A stretch of 5,196 bases of DNA from Pseudomonadota bacterium. GTDB lineage: Bacteria; Pseudomonadota; Gammaproteobacteria; Burkholderiales; SG8-39. A program made the position numbers and the translations under genes. Position 1 is the stretch's first letter; each line of letters opens with the position of its first letter. The notes beneath the pieces are model-generated. The model was not told the origin of the DNA. It ran no database searches and saw only the letters and a program-made list of their open reading frames with translations. Shown piece by piece: positions 4,524-5,196 of this stretch. The stretch covers positions 1 through 5,196 of the forward strand of contig JAJZUK010000124.1 of NCBI GenBank assembly GCA_021847125.1, read 5' to 3'.

Positions 4524-5196
4524 CTACTCGTCCATCATCGCGGTGGTGTAGACGTCCTGCACATCGTCCAGCCCTTCGAGCGCGTCGAGCAGCTTTTGCA
4601 TGCGCAGCGCATCCTCGCCCGCGAGCACGGTTTCGCTCAACGGCTTCATCGTGATTTCGGCCACTTCGGGTTTGAGCCCGACTTTCTCCAGCCCCTGCTT
4701 CACCGCGGAAAAATCGCTGTACGCGCAAATCACCTCGACCGAGCCGTCGTCATTGGTGAGCACATCCTCGGCGCCCGCCTCCAGCGCCGCTTCCATCACC
4801 TTGTCTTCGCTCGTGCCCGGGGCAAAAACGAACTGGCCGCAATGCTTGAACATGAACGCGACCGAGCCGTCGGTGCCGAGGTTGCCGCCGTTCTTGACGA
4901 AGGCATGGCGCACTTCGGCCACGGTGCGCGTGCGGTTGTCGGTGAGGCAATCGACCATCACCGCGGCGCCGCCGATGCCGTAGCCCTCATAGCGCACCTC
5001 CTCGTAATTGGCGCCTTCGAGCGCGCCCGCGCCGCGCTTGGCCGCGCTCTCGATATTGTCCTTGGACATGTTCACGTCGCGCGCTTTTTCCATCGCGAGG
5101 CGCAGGCGCGGATTCATGCCGGGATCGGCGCCGCCCATGCGCGCCGCCACCGTGATTTCGCGTATCAGGCGCGTGAACACCTTGCCCCTCTTGGCA
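4524..5196 (-). CDS. yebC: YebC/TACO1 family protein (5' end outside window)
   Basis: The visible 223 residues start [20 protein letters not shown] and run to a TAG stop at 4526-4524. Only about the first 18 residues, typically MAGHSKWANIKHRKAAQD, lie beyond the window edge. Conserved stretches include [27 protein letters not shown], the [19 protein letters not shown] block and [19 protein letters not shown] in the middle domain. The end of the protein, [21 protein letters not shown], is typical of the family. Members were long annotated as transcriptional regulators. Work on mitochondrial TACO1 and bacterial relatives points instead to a ribosome-associated translation role, including relief of stalling at proline-rich stretches. 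The gene next to ruvC is a classic yebC-ruvCAB arrangement. Codons AAG-GTG-TTC at 5183-5175 show that GTG 5180 is internal valine, not a start. I see no frameshift or missing block. Confidence 0.95.
   Translation of the reverse strand, partial: AKRGKVFTRLIREITVAARMGGADPGMNPRLRLAMEKARDVNMSKDNIESAAKRGAGALEGANYEEVRYEGYGIGGAAVMVDCLTDNRTRTVAEVRHAFVKNGGNLGTDGSVAFMFKHCGQFVFAPGTSEDKVMEAALEAGAEDVLTNDDGSVEVICAYSDFSAVKQGLEKVGLKPEVAEITMKPLSETVLAGEDALRMQKLLDALEGLDDVQDVYTTAMMDE

Noticed and set aside
4028..4654. Plus-strand open frame of 208 codons opposite ruvC and the end of yebC
   Set aside because: Antisense to two clear genes, with low-complexity Arg/Ala/His composition and no motif.

Overview
The window reads as a chromosomal segment of a GC-rich proteobacterium, most likely a betaproteobacterium. 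The basis is the conserved order yebC-ruvC-ruvA-ruvB-ybgC-tolQ and the protein sequences themselves, in particular the TolQ N-terminus. All recognised genes lie on the minus strand, so transcription runs from high to low coordinates.

In the direction of transcription: a yebC/TACO1 family gene (5' end outside the window, 5196-4524); ruvC (4495-3962), which overlaps ruvA (3965-3384) by four bases; an AT-rich, gene-poor spacer (3383-3046); a 391-codon Fic-domain gene (3045-1870); a possible 21-codon micro-ORF (1873-1808) that overlaps the fic stop; ruvB (1799-747); a hairpin-rich spacer (746-660); ybgC (659-264); a terminator-like hairpin; and the first 66 codons of tolQ (200-1).

The housekeeping part is ordinary and intact. 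RuvA and RuvB form the branch-migration motor and RuvC the resolvase for Holliday junctions, and every key residue I looked for is present. YbgC is the hot-dog thioesterase that usually opens the tol-pal cluster, and TolQ is the inner-membrane motor subunit.

The unusual part is the roughly 1.5 kb between ruvA and ruvB. There a class II (self-inhibited) Fic AMP-transferase gene and an AT-rich leader split two genes whose products work as one complex. The leader contains an operator-like inverted repeat, an imperfect direct repeat, palindromes and a Shine-Dalgarno sequence with no gene behind it. The fic gene has an apparent TTG start with no Shine-Dalgarno sequence, and a short frame bridges it to ruvB.

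A second notable signal is a pair of diverged copies of one hairpin element, on either side of ybgC. Their stems differ by three compensatory base-pair changes. One copy doubles as an intrinsic-terminator-like structure ahead of tolQ and supplies the ybgC stop codon. I see no tRNA, rRNA, CRISPR array or complete insertion sequence.
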